Positions 1 to 8,025 of a stretch of 17,845 nt of DNA are shown here, one piece after another. The stretch is from Planctomycetaceae bacterium (lineage in GTDB: Bacteria; Planctomycetota; Planctomycetia; Planctomycetales; Planctomycetaceae). The notes under the pieces were generated by a model. That model saw only the letters and a program-made list of their open reading frames with translations. It was not told the DNA's origin and searched no databases. The stretch's first letter is position 1. The number at the start of each line of letters is the position of its first letter. The translations under genes and the position numbers were made by a program. Location of the stretch: NCBI GenBank assembly GCA_003445035.1, contig DLVV01000364.1, positions 5,230 through 23,074 of the forward strand, written 5' to 3'.

Positions 1-2862
1 GGCGACTGGGGCCGGGCACTCAATGCGGCCCACTCCGACCGCTCCCGCAGTGTTCGTTTTGACACACCGGGCAACGTCGACCTGCGACGCGGGACAATCG
101 AGTTCTTCGCGAAAGTGAATCCGTTCACACCGAAGGCGGCCAATCACACGTATTTCCGGTTCGTCGGAGCCGGCGCGTTCAGCCTCGCAGTGGGCCGACG
201 CCCCAACGGGCAGGGACTGGTCCTCGGCTTCAACATCAACGGACAGACCGGCTGGGATTACTATTCCGAGAGGTTCGTCGCTCCCGGCCAATGGCAGCAT
301 TTTGCCGTAACATGGGACCTGACCAAGGGTGCCAAACGTGGCACGTTCTCGGTCTTCGTCGATGGCACCCGCCGGTTGCACACCGACAAGGTGAGCCCTT
401 ATCGCTGGGGCCTCGAGAGTCTCTACGTCGGTGGACGCAACTCATCGAACGGACTTCTGGACGACTTCGCGATCTTCAATGACATCCGTCGCACCAAGGA
501 CTTCACACCGCCGACCAAGCCGTTGAGATCCTTGGCGATCGCCGCTGCGGCCAACAACGCCCGGAACCCGGCTGCCGAGCCAATCAAGCCGCGACCACTG
601 GGCCATGCCTTCCTGAACAACGCGGGGTTCGAAAAATGGTCCGACGGCCGGCCGGTCGGCTGGACACTCGATCGAGGCGAGGTTCGCCCCGAATTGACGA
701 TGAAGATGAACGGGCGTCGTTCTTTGGCCCTGCTGGTCGATCGGAAGGAAACCCATCCCTGGCCCTTTAGCCGGATCTCCTCCGCCCCCTTCGTCCTCAA
801 GCCCAACACCGAGTACCGGCTGAGCGTCTGGGCCTCGATGCCCGATACTGTCGGTGACATGCGATTCGAGGTCGCTGGGGCCGACGACGGCGAAGTGGTC
901 TCCTACCGCTCGGGCTGGTGCAAGTCCCACCCGTGGCTGCAACTGACCGAGACATTCCGCACTCGGGACAGTCGCCAGTTCACGGTGAGTATCTCGGCCC
1001 AGTCGATTTTCGGCTCGCCAGTATGGATCGATGACATCACGATCGAACCGGTGGGCACCAGCGGCCCGATCGCCGCCGACCCGGATTCCCCCGACCAACT
1101 GCCCCTGTTCACCCGGTCGGTGATGGAGTCGCTGGAACTCCCGCGACGTCCGCCATCAGGCTTGGAGTTGATCGATTCCCTGAGAATTCGGTTGGCCCGT
1201 GGAGAATTTGAGCCCGGACTGGTCGGGCTGCACACCCCGGACACGATCGAAAAGGGCAACCTGAGACTCGCCTCCGAGTTGGTCGGCCCCGACGGCGCCG
1301 TGATTCCCGTTGGCGATGTCACCGTTCGCCGCCTCGATGGGGGACTGCTGCCGCTGGCGCGTCCCAGGACCATCCCGGCTGGAGACGTTGCGGGTTGGTG
1401 GGTCACTCCTCGAACACGACCCGACACTCGTCCCGGACTCTACCGCGGCACCCTGGAGGTCACTTCGGCGGGCAACGTTCTCCGCAAGCTGCCGCTGGAA
1501 GTCGAGGTGATGGATGTTGTGTTGCCCGAACCCGACATCGCCTTCCTGATGTATCACCACGAGCACTACTTCCCCGACAACATGCTGACGCCCGAACTGC
1601 AACAGGCCTACTACCGCGACATGCGGGAGCACGGCATGAACACCGTGACCGTCTACAACAACGGCGACGTCGATGGCTCGAGCAATATCAATTTCGCCAA
1701 GAACTACAACTACAAGTCCGACAACCCGCGATTCCAGTACGGGCTCGAGACCCAGATGAAATGGATTCTCGAAAGCGGCCTGTGTGCAACGGGTCAACCC
1801 GTTCTGTGGCTCCCCGCAGCCCATGGCTACGGCTGGGGCGGACTGCCCGAGCCGGCATTGAAGGCCAGCCTCACAAACTGGAAGAGCCGCAAGTGGCCAA
1901 AGCCGTTGTTGTATGTCAACGACGAACCAGGAGGAGAAGGCCCACGATTTGACGCCGCGGTCAAGCGGTTGAAACAAATCCGATCATGGAACCTCCCCGT
2001 CCGTACCACCACGGCCGGGCTCGACCCCAAGAAACTCGGCCAGTACTACAACGTCTGGATCGCCGGCGACGCTGGAGTCAACATCGACACCCTGAACCAG
2101 TCCAAGGAACTGAATGCGGACCTCTGGACCTACAACTGCACTTGCCCCCACCTGAACATGCCTTTCAGCCGCGCGTTCTTCGGCTTCTGGGCGTTTCGCA
2201 CCAAGGTGCGAGGCGTGGCGCAGTGGGCCTATTACGACAACCCGCACTGGACGGCCAATCGCCAGGGCGAGGTTGGCGGCAACCCCAAGACCCGACTTTC
2301 GCGAATCTGTCCCTCGCCGGACGGACCTATCCCGACGATTTCCTGGGAAGCCACCCGTGAGGGAATCGATGATTACCGGTACACCCAGTTGCTCCAGCAA
2401 CTGACAGCCCATGGTGAAACCCGGCTGAAGTTGCTCAAAACCGAAGCCGAGACGCTGTTGAGCAAAAAGGATCGCGAGACCATCGAAGCCCGAGAGCGCC
2501 AGAAGCTCGCTCAAATCGATCCCAAGAAGCCACCCATCACATGGAAACCGGCGAATCCCGAACAGGCGAGGGGTGAGCAGAGCTTCCTGGAATCCCGTCA
2601 ACTCGATCGTGCTCTCCAACGCGCCCGCCACGCCATCGAGTTCGTCATCGGCGCCATTCCCTACGATGCGATGAGTTCCCGAATATCCCTCTCGTACCAA
2701 GCGCCGCTATGGACACGATTCTGCCCCCCCCTGGGTCCGGGTGGCCTTGGTGAAAACCCTCGCACCGCGACCGAGGTCCGACGACGGATCCTCACCAGCT
2801 ACATCCTGGCCCTGAAACTGACGCTGAAAGACGTGAAAGAAAAACAGCCCGCAGAACGTTGA
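1..2862 (+). CDS. LamG + carbohydrate-binding + DUF4091 (GH123-like) secreted glycosidase, 5' truncated
   Basis: The frame is open from base 1, so the start lies outside the window; the GTG at 115 is internal. About 953 residues are visible. Residues 1-170 form a LamG/concanavalin A-like domain in normal order (a 'GQWQHFAVTWD' strand, then 'NGLLDDFAIFN'). Residues 200-352 look like a jelly-roll carbohydrate-binding module ending in 'VWIDDITIEPV'. From about 390 there is a beta-sandwich and then a TIM-barrel-like DUF4091 region. It carries an adjacent Asp-Glu pair at 641-642 in 'YVNDEPGG', the position and spacing used by GH123 N-acetyl-beta-galactosaminidases (substrate-assisted catalysis), and the typical DUF4091 end motif 'WEATREGIDDYRY' near 782. 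Inferred role: exported hydrolase of N-acetylhexosamine-containing glycans. The family call is firm; the substrate is not. The last 130 residues are charged, helical and unassigned. The DUF1501 gene follows after a 133-base gap. Confidence 0.88.
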   Translation, partial: GDWGRALNAAHSDRSRSVRFDTPGNVDLRRGTIEFFAKVNPFTPKAANHTYFRFVGAGAFSLAVGRRPNGQGLVLGFNINGQTGWDYYSERFVAPGQWQHFAVTWDLTKGAKRGTFSVFVDGTRRLHTDKVSPYRWGLESLYVGGRNSSNGLLDDFAIFNDIRRTKDFTPPTKPLRSLAIAAAANNARNPAAEPIKPRPLGHAFLNNAGFEKWSDGRPVGWTLDRGEVRPELTMKMNGRRSLALLVDRKETHPWPFSRISSAPFVLKPNTEYRLSVWASMPDTVGDMRFEVAGADDGEVVSYRSGWCKSHPWLQLTETFRTRDSRQFTVSISAQSIFGSPVWIDDITIEPVGTSGPIAADPDSPDQLPLFTRSVMESLELPRRPPSGLELIDSLRIRLARGEFEPGLVGLHTPDTIEKGNLRLASELVGPDGAVIPVGDVTVRRLDGGLLPLARPRTIPAGDVAGWWVTPRTRPDTRPGLYRGTLEVTSAGNVLRKLPLEVEVMDVVLPEPDIAFLMYHHEHYFPDNMLTPELQQAYYRDMREHGMNTVTVYNNGDVDGSSNINFAKNYNYKSDNPRFQYGLETQMKWILESGLCATGQPVLWLPAAHGYGWGGLPEPALKASLTNWKSRKWPKPLLYVNDEPGGEGPRFDAAVKRLKQIRSWNLPVRTTTAGLDPKKLGQYYNVWIAGDAGVNIDTLNQSKELNADLWTYNCTCPHLNMPFSRAFFGFWAFRTKVRGVAQWAYYDNPHWTANRQGEVGGNPKTRLSRICPSPDGPIPTISWEATREGIDDYRYTQLLQQLTAHGETRLKLLKTEAETLLSKKDRETIEARERQKLAQIDPKKPPITWKPANPEQARGEQSFLESRQLDRALQRARHAIEFVIGAIPYDAMSSRISLSYQAPLWTRFCPPLGPGGLGENPRTATEVRRRILTSYILALKLTLKDVKEKQPAER

Positions 2863-2995
2863 TCTCTGCCGGTCTCCACCACCCGCACCTAGAATGTATG
2901 TGGTCGTGGTTCCGGAGAACACTTCCTGTCAGCCACGTCCAGGGCAAGACTCACAACTCGTCGGACCGTCCGGCCACGAGGAAACACTCTCGGTA

Positions 2996-4390
2996 ATGTC
3001 CGGAACGCGTTCCACCACAAGCCCCCGGCAATTCGAACGCCGAGGTGTCCTTTCGCTCGGCTGCCTGGGCCTGGCATCGCTGGGCCTGACGGGTGTGCTG
3101 CGTGCTGCCGCTCCTCAACTGAAGTCGCCACGTGCGAAGTCCGTGCTGCTGCTCTACATGGATGGTGGTCCTAGCCACCTGGACATGTTCGACCCAAAGC
3201 CGTCTGCACCCGCCGAGATCCGTGGCCCGGTTTCATCCATCGCGTCGTCCGTCCCGGGCACGCTCGTCGGTGAACACCTGCCAAAAGTCGCCCGGCAGAT
3301 GCACCACGTGGCCCAGGTCCGTTCGGTACGGCACCAGGACCTGCCACACGATCAGGCCGTCTACCGGGTGCTGACCGGGTACCGGCACGACATCCAGGCC
3401 GGAGGGCTGAAGGTCCAGGACAGCGACTTGCCGCACATGAGCTGCGCGTTCAACCGGGCGGGTGATTCGGCCGTCGCCATGCCCAAGACCATCCAGATCC
3501 CCGGCCCGATGCGGATCGATGCAAGAATTCTTCCGGGCCAGAATGCGGGAGTCCTGGGCGCACGATGGAACCCGTTCCCCGTTCACGTTACACGGGACGG
3601 CGACGTTGTTCCTCCCAATCTCGCTCGTGTCGAATCGGTCACTGAGGCTCGTCTGGGACAACGGCGGGAGTTACTTGGCAGGCTTCGGGACACCCGGCAG
3701 TTGGACAACGTGGTTGCCACGACCGAATTCGCGGCGTTGCAGGAGCAGGCGCTCCGGATCCTGCAGAAGCCGACGATCCACGACGCCTTCAACCTGGATC
3801 ACGAGCCCGCGGCATTGCGAGATGCCTACGGACGTGATCGACATGGCCAGTCCACATTGCTGGCCCGGCGACTGATCGAGGCGGGAGCCCGATTTGTCAC
3901 CGTCTACTGGGGCAAGGAAATCCAGGATTGGGCCGGGCCGTTCAAACCGATGCTGGTCAACAATCCGTGGGACACGCACCGCAACCATTTCCCGTTGATT
4001 AAGGACAGCCTGATCCCTCGGGCCGACCGTACGTTGGCGGCCCTGCTGGCCGACATGTCCGATCGGGGTCTGCTCGACGACACGCTGGTCATCTGGATGG
4101 GTGAATTCGGCCGCAGCCCTCGAATCAGCAAGATCTTCGCCACACCGGGCCGTGAGCACTGGCCCCACGCGTTCACGATCCTGATGGCCGGTGCCGGTAC
4201 TCGTGGCGGACTGGTTCACGGTGCTACCGACCGCTACGCGGAATACGTCACCGACGACCCGGTGTCCCCCGAAGACGTCACCGCAACGATCTTCGACGCA
4301 CTGGGAATCGACCCGCACCAGTCAGTGCCCTCACGAAACCAACAGCACCAGTTGTCCACCGGACACCCGATCACCTCGTTGTTCTCGTAA
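2996..4390 (+). CDS. DUF1501 family protein, Tat-exported
   Basis: This is a 464-residue protein. I chose the ATG at 2996 because it places a twin-arginine signal at residues 15-26 ('RRGVLSLGCLGL') and has a purine-rich 'gaggaaa' upstream at 2978-2984; the open frame reaches back to 2894 without a better start. DUF1501 features are clear: 'YMDGGPSHLDMFDPKP' near residues 54-69, 'WMGEFGRSPRI' in the C-terminal third, and 'GREHWPHAFTILMAGAGTRGG' with a conserved His. The family belongs to the alkaline phosphatase/sulfatase-like superfamily and is greatly expanded in planctomycetes, where its members usually sit beside DUF1549/DUF1553 cytochrome-like genes; no such partner is present here. The biochemical activity of the family is not established, and metal-dependent hydrolysis of a phosphate or sulfate ester is only an inference. 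The gene is 53 bases before the next plus-strand gene, so co-transcription is likely. Confidence 0.93.
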   Translation: MSGTRSTTSPRQFERRGVLSLGCLGLASLGLTGVLRAAAPQLKSPRAKSVLLLYMDGGPSHLDMFDPKPSAPAEIRGPVSSIASSVPGTLVGEHLPKVARQMHHVAQVRSVRHQDLPHDQAVYRVLTGYRHDIQAGGLKVQDSDLPHMSCAFNRAGDSAVAMPKTIQIPGPMRIDARILPGQNAGVLGARWNPFPVHVTRDGDVVPPNLARVESVTEARLGQRRELLGRLRDTRQLDNVVATTEFAALQEQALRILQKPTIHDAFNLDHEPAALRDAYGRDRHGQSTLLARRLIEAGARFVTVYWGKEIQDWAGPFKPMLVNNPWDTHRNHFPLIKDSLIPRADRTLAALLADMSDRGLLDDTLVIWMGEFGRSPRISKIFATPGREHWPHAFTILMAGAGTRGGLVHGATDRYAEYVTDDPVSPEDVTATIFDALGIDPHQSVPSRNQQHQLSTGHPITSLFS

Positions 4391-4443
4391 CCGGACGGCA
4401 ACTGAAGCACTCTGTCCCCCGACGAACCAACCGGCCTCTCTCG

Positions 4444-5580
4444 ATGCACATTGCAGCACGCGGATTGATCTTCGACGCGACTGCTGCTGCAGAGAACGAG
4501 GCCGTCGCGTATGTCACCAGCCTGGTGCCACTCGCGTCCGGCACATTTTTGTGCGGCTGGCAGTCCGGGCCGGGGAAGCACACCCCCACTAACACGATCC
4601 GCCTGGCCCGTTCAACCGATGGTGCCCAAAACTGGGATCGATTGCCGTTCGAGTTTGAGACCTCATTCGAGGGCATTCCCGGCTCATTCCTCGCCGCAGA
4701 AATGGTCGAATCCGAACCGGGACGATTGTTGCTGTTCACCACGTGGATTGATCGCCGCATCCCCGACCGACCGCTGTTCAACCCGGAAACCGAGGGAATC
4801 CTCCCAACCCGGATCCTGACCTGCAGTTCGACAGACGACGGCGACACGTGGAGCCCCTGGTCAGAACTCGAGACGGCCGAACTCACTGGCTGTGCCGTCA
4901 CGGGTCCAATTCTCCGGTGGACCGACGGGACCATCGCCTGCACTTTCGAGAGTTTCAAGGAGTTCGACGACCCGACACCCGTCGAGCCTGCCGCCTGGCT
5001 GATGATCTCTCGCGACGGTGGACGATCCTTCGAAGCCCCCTGGCAGGTCGCCCGTCATCCCCGGCAAACCAAGTACTATTGGGACCAGCGGCTCTGCCCA
5101 ACCCAGAATCCCGGTGAGTTCGTCGCAATGTTCTGGACCCACAATCGGCCTGAACAGCGAGACACCAACGTTCACCTGCTACAGGCTTCCATCCACGACG
5201 GAGAGAGGGCCGCGGCTGAACCGTTTGAAACAAGCATCCCGGGACAGATTGCCGCCTGCGCCCTCACCGGGGACGGCCGCATCCTCTCCTGCGTCGTCGA
5301 CCGGGGACGGCCCGGCACAATCACGCTCTGGCAGTCAGCCGACGACGGCCAGACCTGGCCCGAGGACGAACGGCTGGTCGTCCATGTTCACGATGAAAAG
5401 GCGGCGATCAGCCAGGGTCGTGAAGAGATCGACTACGCCGAGTTCTGGGAAGACATGGGCAAATGGAGCTTCGGTCATCCGGCCATCCGCCCACTCGAAA
5501 ACGGCTGGCTGCTGGCCTGGTATGCGGGCACGCCCGAACGCATGAGCATTCACTGGGCACACGTGGCCGAGGACGTCTGA
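4444..5580 (+). CDS. BNR/Asp-box (sialidase-like) beta-propeller protein
   Basis: The protein has 378 residues. Four Asp-box motifs (S-x-D-x-G-x-x-W/F) are spaced through it, at about residues 57-64 ('STDGAQNW'), 129-136 ('STDDGDTW'), 189-196 ('SRDGGRSF') and 298-305 ('SADDGQTW'). They mark a six-bladed sialidase-fold propeller. There is no signal peptide or lipobox, so it is probably cytoplasmic, unlike its exported neighbours. The classical GH33 FRIP motif is not visible, so 'sialidase' is a fold assignment; planctomycete members may act on other sugars or lack hydrolase activity. Lone conserved blocks such as 'YYWDQRLCPT' (211-220) and 'WTHNRPEQRD' (231-240) could line the central pocket. 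No strong ribosome binding site precedes the ATG. It is the last plus-strand gene of the group and converges on the lipoprotein gene with only 38 bases between stop codons. Confidence 0.85.
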   Translation: MHIAARGLIFDATAAAENEAVAYVTSLVPLASGTFLCGWQSGPGKHTPTNTIRLARSTDGAQNWDRLPFEFETSFEGIPGSFLAAEMVESEPGRLLLFTTWIDRRIPDRPLFNPETEGILPTRILTCSSTDDGDTWSPWSELETAELTGCAVTGPILRWTDGTIACTFESFKEFDDPTPVEPAAWLMISRDGGRSFEAPWQVARHPRQTKYYWDQRLCPTQNPGEFVAMFWTHNRPEQRDTNVHLLQASIHDGERAAAEPFETSIPGQIAACALTGDGRILSCVVDRGRPGTITLWQSADDGQTWPEDERLVVHVHDEKAAISQGREEIDYAEFWEDMGKWSFGHPAIRPLENGWLLAWYAGTPERMSIHWAHVAEDV

Positions 5581-5618
5581 CCCACGCTGCCGAAAACGCT
5601 CCGGGCCAGAATGTACGT

Positions 5619-6881
5619 CTAGAATGGCTTGTTGACCTTGCACCCGGGCACGGCCTTTTTGAAGTCGGCGATGCCTTCCGGAGTGACCAGGCTGCCGGCA
5701 AGATGCAGCGCCGTCAATTTCTTCAGCCCCTTGAGATAAACCAGCCCCTCGTCGCTGACAGGCGTCCCGGCGAGACTGAGATCCTGCAGACTCACCAGGC
5801 CCTTGAGATGCACCAGTCCGTCGTCGCTGATCTCGTCATTGTCCAGCATCAGCCGCTGAAGCTTGGCCAACCCCTTGAGATGTTTCAGTCCCGAGTCTTT
5901 GATCGACGTGTTGCCGAGGTCGACTTGGACAATCTCGCCCTGCTTGTTCCGCTGGATCCTGGCTCGAAGCTTCTTCAGGGCGGCCAGGGACTCTTCCGGC
6001 GTCGCCGCTGTCGCCTCTTCCTTGTCCGTCTCCGTTGCGGCCGGAAGCGGGCGTTCGTACATGATGGATGTCTTGTTGTCTCCGACCCCCTTCAGGAAGA
6101 GGCTCGCTCTTTTCTCGGTTGTTTTCCCGTCATCGCTCTCGACCTCCGACCCTCCGATGACAAGCGAAAATTCCTGCTGACGGTCATCTCCCGAGACGGG
6201 GTCACGGAACATCAACTTGATCCGGTTGCCGTCAACCTCCCATTTCCCCTTGGTCGCTTTCCCGTCTTTCGGTGTCAACACCAGGTCGCCGGATTTGCCA
6301 AGCACCATCGTCTGAGTCACCCCCTTGGAGAAAATCGGATCCGACTTCCAGGTGTGGACCAGTTCTGCAGGGTGCTTCGATGCCGCCCCACCGCCGCCTC
6401 GTTTCAACTCGATCTGCGGTCCATCATTCGGAGGTGACAGCGTCAGGGTGTCGCCAGTCACCGCATAGGTCAGGGACATCTGCCTCTCGCCCATGGTCAC
6501 TTCCAGTTTGTCCGCCCCACCGGCCTTCCAGCTGAACTTCAGGCCAGGCACCCCCAATGCGCCCATGCTGCCCTCACCGCCTTCCTGAAACGTCCACGTC
6601 GTTTCCAACTGATTCGGATCTGTTGTCACTTGCGTCCACGCTCCGATCAGAATGTCCGTTCCAGCCACAGAGCTGGTTGCCGGATCACTTTTCTTGTCAT
6701 CGGGTGTGCCATCGATCTCGGTGTCGAGCTTGGCATCGGTCTCGGTGTTCGGCTGGTCATCGGACTTGGCGTCGGACTGAGGTTGAGGGTTCGTCTGGGC
6801 TGCATCGCCATTCGGCGAAGAGGCTCCATCACCACATCCAACCAATCCAACGATCAAGAGCAACGACAACAGAAACTTCAT
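5619..6881 (-). CDS. Lipoprotein with beta-rich domains and C-terminal leucine-rich repeats
   Basis: This is a 420-residue protein. The frame is open upstream to 7079, but the ATG at 6881 is right: it follows a strong 'ggggaga' (6887-6893) and starts a lipoprotein signal 'MKFLLSLLLIVGLVGCGDG' with lipobox L-V-G-C and acylated Cys16. Residues 18-77 are an Asp/Thr/Ser/Pro/Gln-rich low-complexity tether. Two small beta-rich units follow, the first beginning 'ILIGAWTQVTTDPNQ' and the second 'HTWKSDPIFSKGVTQ' with 'GKWEVDGNRIKLMF'; they resemble the lipocalin-like or 'stress-strength' domains common in planctomycete lipoproteins. Residues 312-420 hold about four leucine-rich repeats of the bacterial cysteine-containing-like type ('LKHLKGLAKLQRLML', 'LVHLKGLVSLQDLSL', 'LVYLKGLKKLTALHL'). 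It is probably anchored to a membrane and binds a protein partner; no enzymatic motif is seen. It could share a transcript with the YndJ gene 125 bases upstream or have its own promoter there. Confidence 0.88.
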   Translation of the reverse strand: MKFLLSLLLIVGLVGCGDGASSPNGDAAQTNPQPQSDAKSDDQPNTETDAKLDTEIDGTPDDKKSDPATSSVAGTDILIGAWTQVTTDPNQLETTWTFQEGGEGSMGALGVPGLKFSWKAGGADKLEVTMGERQMSLTYAVTGDTLTLSPPNDGPQIELKRGGGGAASKHPAELVHTWKSDPIFSKGVTQTMVLGKSGDLVLTPKDGKATKGKWEVDGNRIKLMFRDPVSGDDRQQEFSLVIGGSEVESDDGKTTEKRASLFLKGVGDNKTSIMYERPLPAATETDKEEATAATPEESLAALKKLRARIQRNKQGEIVQVDLGNTSIKDSGLKHLKGLAKLQRLMLDNDEISDDGLVHLKGLVSLQDLSLAGTPVSDEGLVYLKGLKKLTALHLAGSLVTPEGIADFKKAVPGCKVNKPF

Positions 6882-6886
6882 CTTCT

Positions 6887-6893
6887 TCTCCCC
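6887..6893 (-). promoter_or_regulatory. Shine-Dalgarno site of the LRR lipoprotein
   Basis: On the minus strand this reads GGGGAGA, five bases before the ATG at 6881. It fixes the start to the lipoprotein signal and rules out the 66-residue N-terminal extension of the open frame. Confidence 0.7.
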
Positions 6894-6917
6894 AAGGACC
6901 AAAACACCTGACAACCC

Positions 6918-6951
6918 TGTACCGAAAGAATTTCTTTGATTCGGAAGTACA
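6918..6951. repeat. Imperfect inverted repeat in the gap between yndJ-like and lipoprotein genes
   Basis: The outer arms are TGTACCGAA (6918-6926) and TTCGG-AA-GTACA (6940-6951), which pair except for a two-base bulge. A nested near-palindrome, AAAGAA-T-TTCTTT, occupies 6925-6937. The element is much more AT-rich than its surroundings and lies about 40-70 bases upstream of the lipoprotein start. It could be an operator or a transcript hairpin between the two genes. No T-tract follows on the minus strand, so a classical intrinsic terminator is not supported. Confidence 0.45.
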
Positions 6952-7006
6952 AAGCAAGTAACAGGAATCATCTGCACTCCCACTTCCGCGAGCCAACAAC
7001 AGAACA

Positions 7007-8023
7007 TCACCCCGGTCCGGTCGACGTGCCCTGCCGCGCCATCCGCCTCCCGGCAATCGTCCAGGCCAGACAGCCACACAAGGCGAAGCCGATGGCGTTT
7101 GCCGTACCGTGCCAGGCACGCATCCAGTTGATGACCGCATCAACATTGCCGTCCTGTCCCGACGAGACCGGCAACAGGTTCCCCCACGCTCTTGCCCCAT
7201 AGAGTGCCGCCAGGACCATCGCACCGAAAAGTGAGAAAGCGGAAATGGACCAGAGCACCCTCGCGGCCCAGGGCACACCGTCGGTTCGCACCAGCCGGAA
7301 CAGCAAGACCGACGTGCCGATGGCAGCGGCAGCAGTCATCCAGGCTGACAAAGCCTCAACGGCGGGGTGGCCTCCCAGTTGGGTGGTGGTAATGCCCACC
7401 GCGACCAGCGGGACACCGATGGTCACACCACCAGCGACCAGGCTCGAGAATCTCCCCGGCAGTCGACGTGCGGAAAGCCCGGTGATCACCGGCAGCACCA
7501 GTCCCGCATAATGGAAGTGGATGGCCGTCAACAGGACGATGACCGGCTTGAAGTCCAGCGGCTGCTCGCCCAGCACGTGCAGCAGCGTCCAGCCACCGCC
7601 GATCGGCAGAAAGACCAACCCCGCGTCGACAGCCAATTCCGGCCACGGTGTTCTTCCGCGCCGCCACACCCGCAACAGGCCGACCCCTCCCAGCAGCCCC
7701 GTCACCACCAACCAGGGAAACGCGATCGCGGCGGTGACAACGTCGCCCTGAGGCAGAACCTCGATCGCCACAACCAGTGCCACCGCCGCAGGCAACTGCA
7801 ACCAGTCCGCCAGTCGGGCAAGGCGACGTTCCAGCGGCCCGCCGCCGGACCGCTCCGCAAGACGGACCACCATCGGTACCAGGACCAATGGCGAAAACAA
7901 CAACAACTGGCGAGCCCAGCCAACATCGAAGGGACTCGATGGACGCCAGCAGACCAGGCCGACCCAGATCAACCCGCCGACTGCCGAACGGAACGTCGCC
8001 TTTCGTTGCGGCAATTCGACCAT
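7007..8023 (-). CDS. YndJ-like multi-pass membrane protein
   Basis: The protein has 338 residues and about nine hydrophobic segments, with the first after a short N-terminus ('AVGGLIWVGLVCW') and the last near residue 320 ('AIGFALCGCLAWTIAG'). The centre holds the YndJ-type block 'LTAIHFHYAGLVLPVITGL' at about residues 165-183, with a conserved His-x-His inside a membrane segment. YndJ is an uncharacterised family named after a Bacillus subtilis gene, and its function is unknown. The ATG lies two bases after the stop codon of the DUF1990 gene, so the two are almost certainly translated from one message and may act together. A positively charged loop follows one hydrophobic segment ('RVWRRGRTPW'). 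The symbol is left empty because orthology to B. subtilis yndJ cannot be tested here. Confidence 0.78.
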   Translation of the reverse strand: MVELPQRKATFRSAVGGLIWVGLVCWRPSSPFDVGWARQLLLFSPLVLVPMVVRLAERSGGGPLERRLARLADWLQLPAAVALVVAIEVLPQGDVVTAAIAFPWLVVTGLLGGVGLLRVWRRGRTPWPELAVDAGLVFLPIGGGWTLLHVLGEQPLDFKPVIVLLTAIHFHYAGLVLPVITGLSARRLPGRFSSLVAGGVTIGVPLVAVGITTTQLGGHPAVEALSAWMTAAAAIGTSVLLFRLVRTDGVPWAARVLWSISAFSLFGAMVLAALYGARAWGNLLPVSSGQDGNVDAVINWMRAWHGTANAIGFALCGCLAWTIAGRRMARQGTSTGPG

Positions 8024-8025
8024 CG

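Noticed and set aside
115..117. GTG as a start of the first gene
   Set aside because: The frame is open to base 1 and codes for LamG-like sequence upstream of it, so the gene is truncated by the window edge.
1156..1977. A long minus-strand open frame (273 codons) opposite the DUF4091 gene
   Set aside because: It lies entirely antisense to a well-supported gene in high-GC DNA, has no recognisable domain and is low in complexity (Val/Gly/Gln-rich), as expected for a shadow frame.
2890..2895. TAGAAT as a -10 promoter element of the DUF1501 gene
   Set aside because: No -35-like hexamer lies at 16-18 bases; the nearest candidate, TTGATC, is 25 bases away.
5463..6437. A plus-strand open frame (324 codons) across the lipoprotein gene
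   Set aside because: It overlaps the end of the Asp-box gene and is antisense to the lipoprotein, which has a lipobox, an LRR tail and a strong ribosome binding site.
6660..6830. Repetitive 'tcggtctcggt'-like sequence
   Set aside because: It encodes the low-complexity Asp/Thr/Ser tether of the lipoprotein and has no regular period; it is not a CRISPR array or a regulatory repeat.
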